Shown in pieces: positions 61,781-64,000 of a stretch of 64,000 bases of DNA. Both the position numbers and the translations under genes were made by a program. Origin of the DNA: Onchocerca volvulus (taxonomy: Eukaryota; Nematoda; Chromadorea; Rhabditida; Onchocercidae); assembly GCA_000499405.2 (NCBI GenBank), contig HG738140.1:9637560-9701559 (forward strand), read 5' to 3'. The first letter of the stretch is position 1, and the number at the start of each line of letters is the position of its first letter. A model generated the notes under the pieces. The model did no database searches. It had not been told where the DNA came from and saw nothing but the letters and a program-made list of their open reading frames with translations.

Positions 61781-63653
61781 AACTGAAAAAATTAATCTTC
61801 ATCTCCCTTTACTTAAATTTAAAAATCAATTTAATCTTATATACATCTGTAGTTGAATTAAATTTGTAAAAAAAAAAAAAAAAAAAAGAATTATTCCATA
61901 ATTCTATTCTCGAACATTCCATTTGGGAGCCAATTATAGATTCTTTTAGCATATTTTCTGTATATGAATTTTTTAGAGAAAAGATTATTCCACGAGTGAA
62001 TTGGAATAATATGTTTGCAGGAAATTGTGCCATTCCAGCAAATATATCGCATCAATAGCGTTACCTTGGAATTGCGAAAATATTTGTTTCCTTTTTTAAT
62101 TATAAATTTCTCCCTATTGATGCGCTGGGGGATAGAACTATTCAGAATTGGAAAGAATGGGAATTTTCAGAGCGAAATAAAAATAGCAAGTATATTAATT
62201 CTTTATTATGCATTATTGTAAAAATGAAGTACTTTGATTTCAGATTCCTAAACTGGAATTTGGATAAAAAAGAACTTCAATTTCAAATCCTATATCTTTT
62301 TATTTGGATACTTCCTAATACTTGAATTATTTTATAATCAATGTTAAATAATAAAACTGATGCAGTAGTGATAGCGACTATCATTTTGCTCATATATTTC
62401 AAATTGATTGTACGAATTTCTTGCGAACCGAAATTAAAGATTTTGATGCAATATTTGAGTACCTCGGATTTGCATCATTTCACGTAAAACCAAACATTTA
62501 CTGCGATTAATTCTACTGAATCTCATTACATATAATTTCGGCAGCATTTCGGAAAATTCATGGTTGTAAGTGTAGTAGTGGAAATTCATTATCCCAACAA
62601 AACATTTTTCTTACATCATAAATTTCAATCAGTTATTCATGATCCTTTTCGAACTTCCGAATTTCATGGAGTATTTTTGCTTAAGCGATAAAGTTTACAG
62701 ACGTTTGAGACAGTTCAGCAACTCCTAAGATTTCTAGTCAAACATTATTTTGCTACGAAAGGAACAAAAATAAAATGGACTCTAACAAGAGTCGGCCTCT
62801 TTTTTCTTGCTTTAAATTCATTTCTGGTAAGTTTGAATAAAATTTAGTCCCTTGCTTATCTTTTGATGAAAATTATGCTTTGCATATAAATCGTACGATA
62901 GCTGGAATTAATTGGGCTCAATATTAATTGGAATTGCAAAGCATTTGACCAAGTGTTACAAAAAAAAAAACTTTTTGTAGCATGAAAATGTAACATTATA
63001 ATTCATTTTGTCTTCAAAATAGCAAATTTCGGGCCAATTTATAAACAAATTCAAATATTCATTCTAAATAACTCATCCATATCCATTCGATTACAAATGA
63101 AACGCTGGAATAAGCCACGATCAATTTCTTTCACTTACAGGTCATTACAAATTGCTATTCCAATAAAGGAAATATATAAAGTCTAACTTAGTTAAATAAT
63201 CAACCGCATTAAGAAAGACTTTTTGGTATGCTTATGTATTGCTAAATATTTTTATTGCATTAAAAACAATACAAAAACAAAAAAAAAATTCAGTATAGGT
63301 CTTCATTTGATTTCACAAATTCCATATTTTGGTGAAAAAGGAGGGTAAGAGAACTTAATTTTCTTTTGAACATCACATCCACTCCATGTGAATAGAATTT
63401 TTTACATAAAATGAAGCACTGATTTTTGAATAAATTCAACTATCTGAAACTAACCGCTATTCTTAAAATTTGATTTGATCTTCTCAAATGTCATTCCTCA
63501 TAAAAGCCTTTCAATTTTTAATTTCCAAAAAAAGTTTTCAGAATCAGTTTAAATAAATTTCAAAATTAGTGACAAAGACATCTCAAGGATTACCGATTAT
63601 CTATATTATTTATTAGGAATAATTTCGTCGATCTTTATTGTTTTACCTTATTT
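61781..63653. other. Intergenic DNA
   Basis: Contains an A-run of about 19 at 61867-61886 and open frames (61809-62033, 62015-62221) without motifs. The final part should include the 3' end of the minus-strand membrane-protein gene that starts beyond the window. Confidence 0.45.
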
Positions 63654-63970
63654 TTAGTCTCCTTTTCTAAAAATTCCTTTCCAAGAGATTATTATGTAAT
63701 AAGCGAATCCATACAGTGCCAATATGATACCGTATGTAATTGCTGGCAAAAACAATTCCGAAACTATAAAATTAAAAAATTTAGGTACGAGAAATCTTGG
63801 CTGAAAATGATGGTTACTGGATTACCACCATTGGATATCAACTTCCACACTTACAAATAATGTAGCGTATATGAGAGTTTAATAAAGGAAATATCACCTT
63901 TTCCACTATCTCGTTTGAGGACGTAGATTCGATAGAAGAATACAAATAAAGTTAATATAGCCGACGTTAT
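63654..63970 (-). CDS. C-terminal exons of a membrane protein (partial)
   Basis: Two minus-strand exons, 63970-63898 and 63763-63654, join in phase and end at TAA. Together they encode 60 residues with two hydrophobic segments: SAILTLFVFFYRIYVL, a short polar linker KRDSGKVSE, then LFLPAITYGIILALYGFAYY, ending in a basic tail KGIFRKGD. The lysines near the C-terminus are compatible with ER retention, but this is inference. Earlier exons lie beyond the right edge. I do not recognise the family. Confidence 0.6.
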
Positions 63971-64000
63971 CTATAATTTTTGTTTTACGGTGAAGCATAA

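Noticed and set aside
1..64000. CRISPR array, tRNA, rRNA and spliced-leader RNA genes
   Set aside because: I looked for regularly spaced repeats, cloverleaf-like boxes and the nematode SL1 sequence by eye and found none.

Overview
The window is AT-rich nuclear DNA of a nematode, most likely a filarial (spirurid) worm. The genes are split by short-to-medium GT-AG introns. Several start codons lie 0-10 bases after a splice acceptor, as expected for spliced-leader trans-splicing. The proteins are nematode-like: a C. elegans HLH-1-type MyoD factor, a compact nematode single-domain tyrosine phosphatase and a PAI-only Pax protein. A degraded but still partly open piece of a Wolbachia-like mreB gene supports a filarial or other Wolbachia-exposed host. 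I cannot name the species.

Layout. 1-4985: no host gene. This part holds a large imperfect inverted duplication (about 1530-2600 against 3045-4200), then the mreB fragment (minus strand, about 4330-4650). 4986-8971 (minus): a complete 12-exon ALG6 glucosyltransferase gene. 9787-11692 (minus): a four-exon small protein, perhaps COMMD-like. 16286-19964 (plus): a nine-exon cytochrome P450. 23880-30260 (plus): the MyoD homologue hlh-1 with an E-box-rich upstream region. 34888-35954 (plus): a short Pax-type protein with only the N-terminal half of the paired domain. 37009-39994 (minus): a seven-exon protein tyrosine phosphatase. 41819-44537 (minus): a seven-exon TTC9-like TPR protein. 52308-55498 (plus): a six-exon conserved protein of unknown function that resembles a fungal family. 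57407-60600 (plus): loose candidate exons for a membrane or secreted protein. 60860-61780 (plus): a decayed BEL/Pao retrotransposon relic. 63654-63970 (minus): the last two exons of a membrane protein that continues past the window.

Exon models were built by hand from reading frame, intron phase and family motifs. For ALG6, P450, phosphatase, TTC9-like, HLH-1 and the unknown conserved gene, all phases close and the protein lengths are normal or plausible for the family.

The genes do not form one pathway. They are ordinary housekeeping and developmental genes: N-glycan precursor synthesis in the ER, oxidative metabolism, body-wall muscle specification, transcription, tyrosine dephosphorylation and TPR scaffolding. 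The same-strand pairs TTC9-like/phosphatase and COMMD-like/ALG6 could be loosely coordinated, but the gaps (1.8 kb and 0.9 kb) do not prove operons. The most unusual content is the endosymbiont-derived fragment beside the inverted duplication, two miRNA-like hairpins (40039-40103 and 15202-15262), and several foldback repeats.
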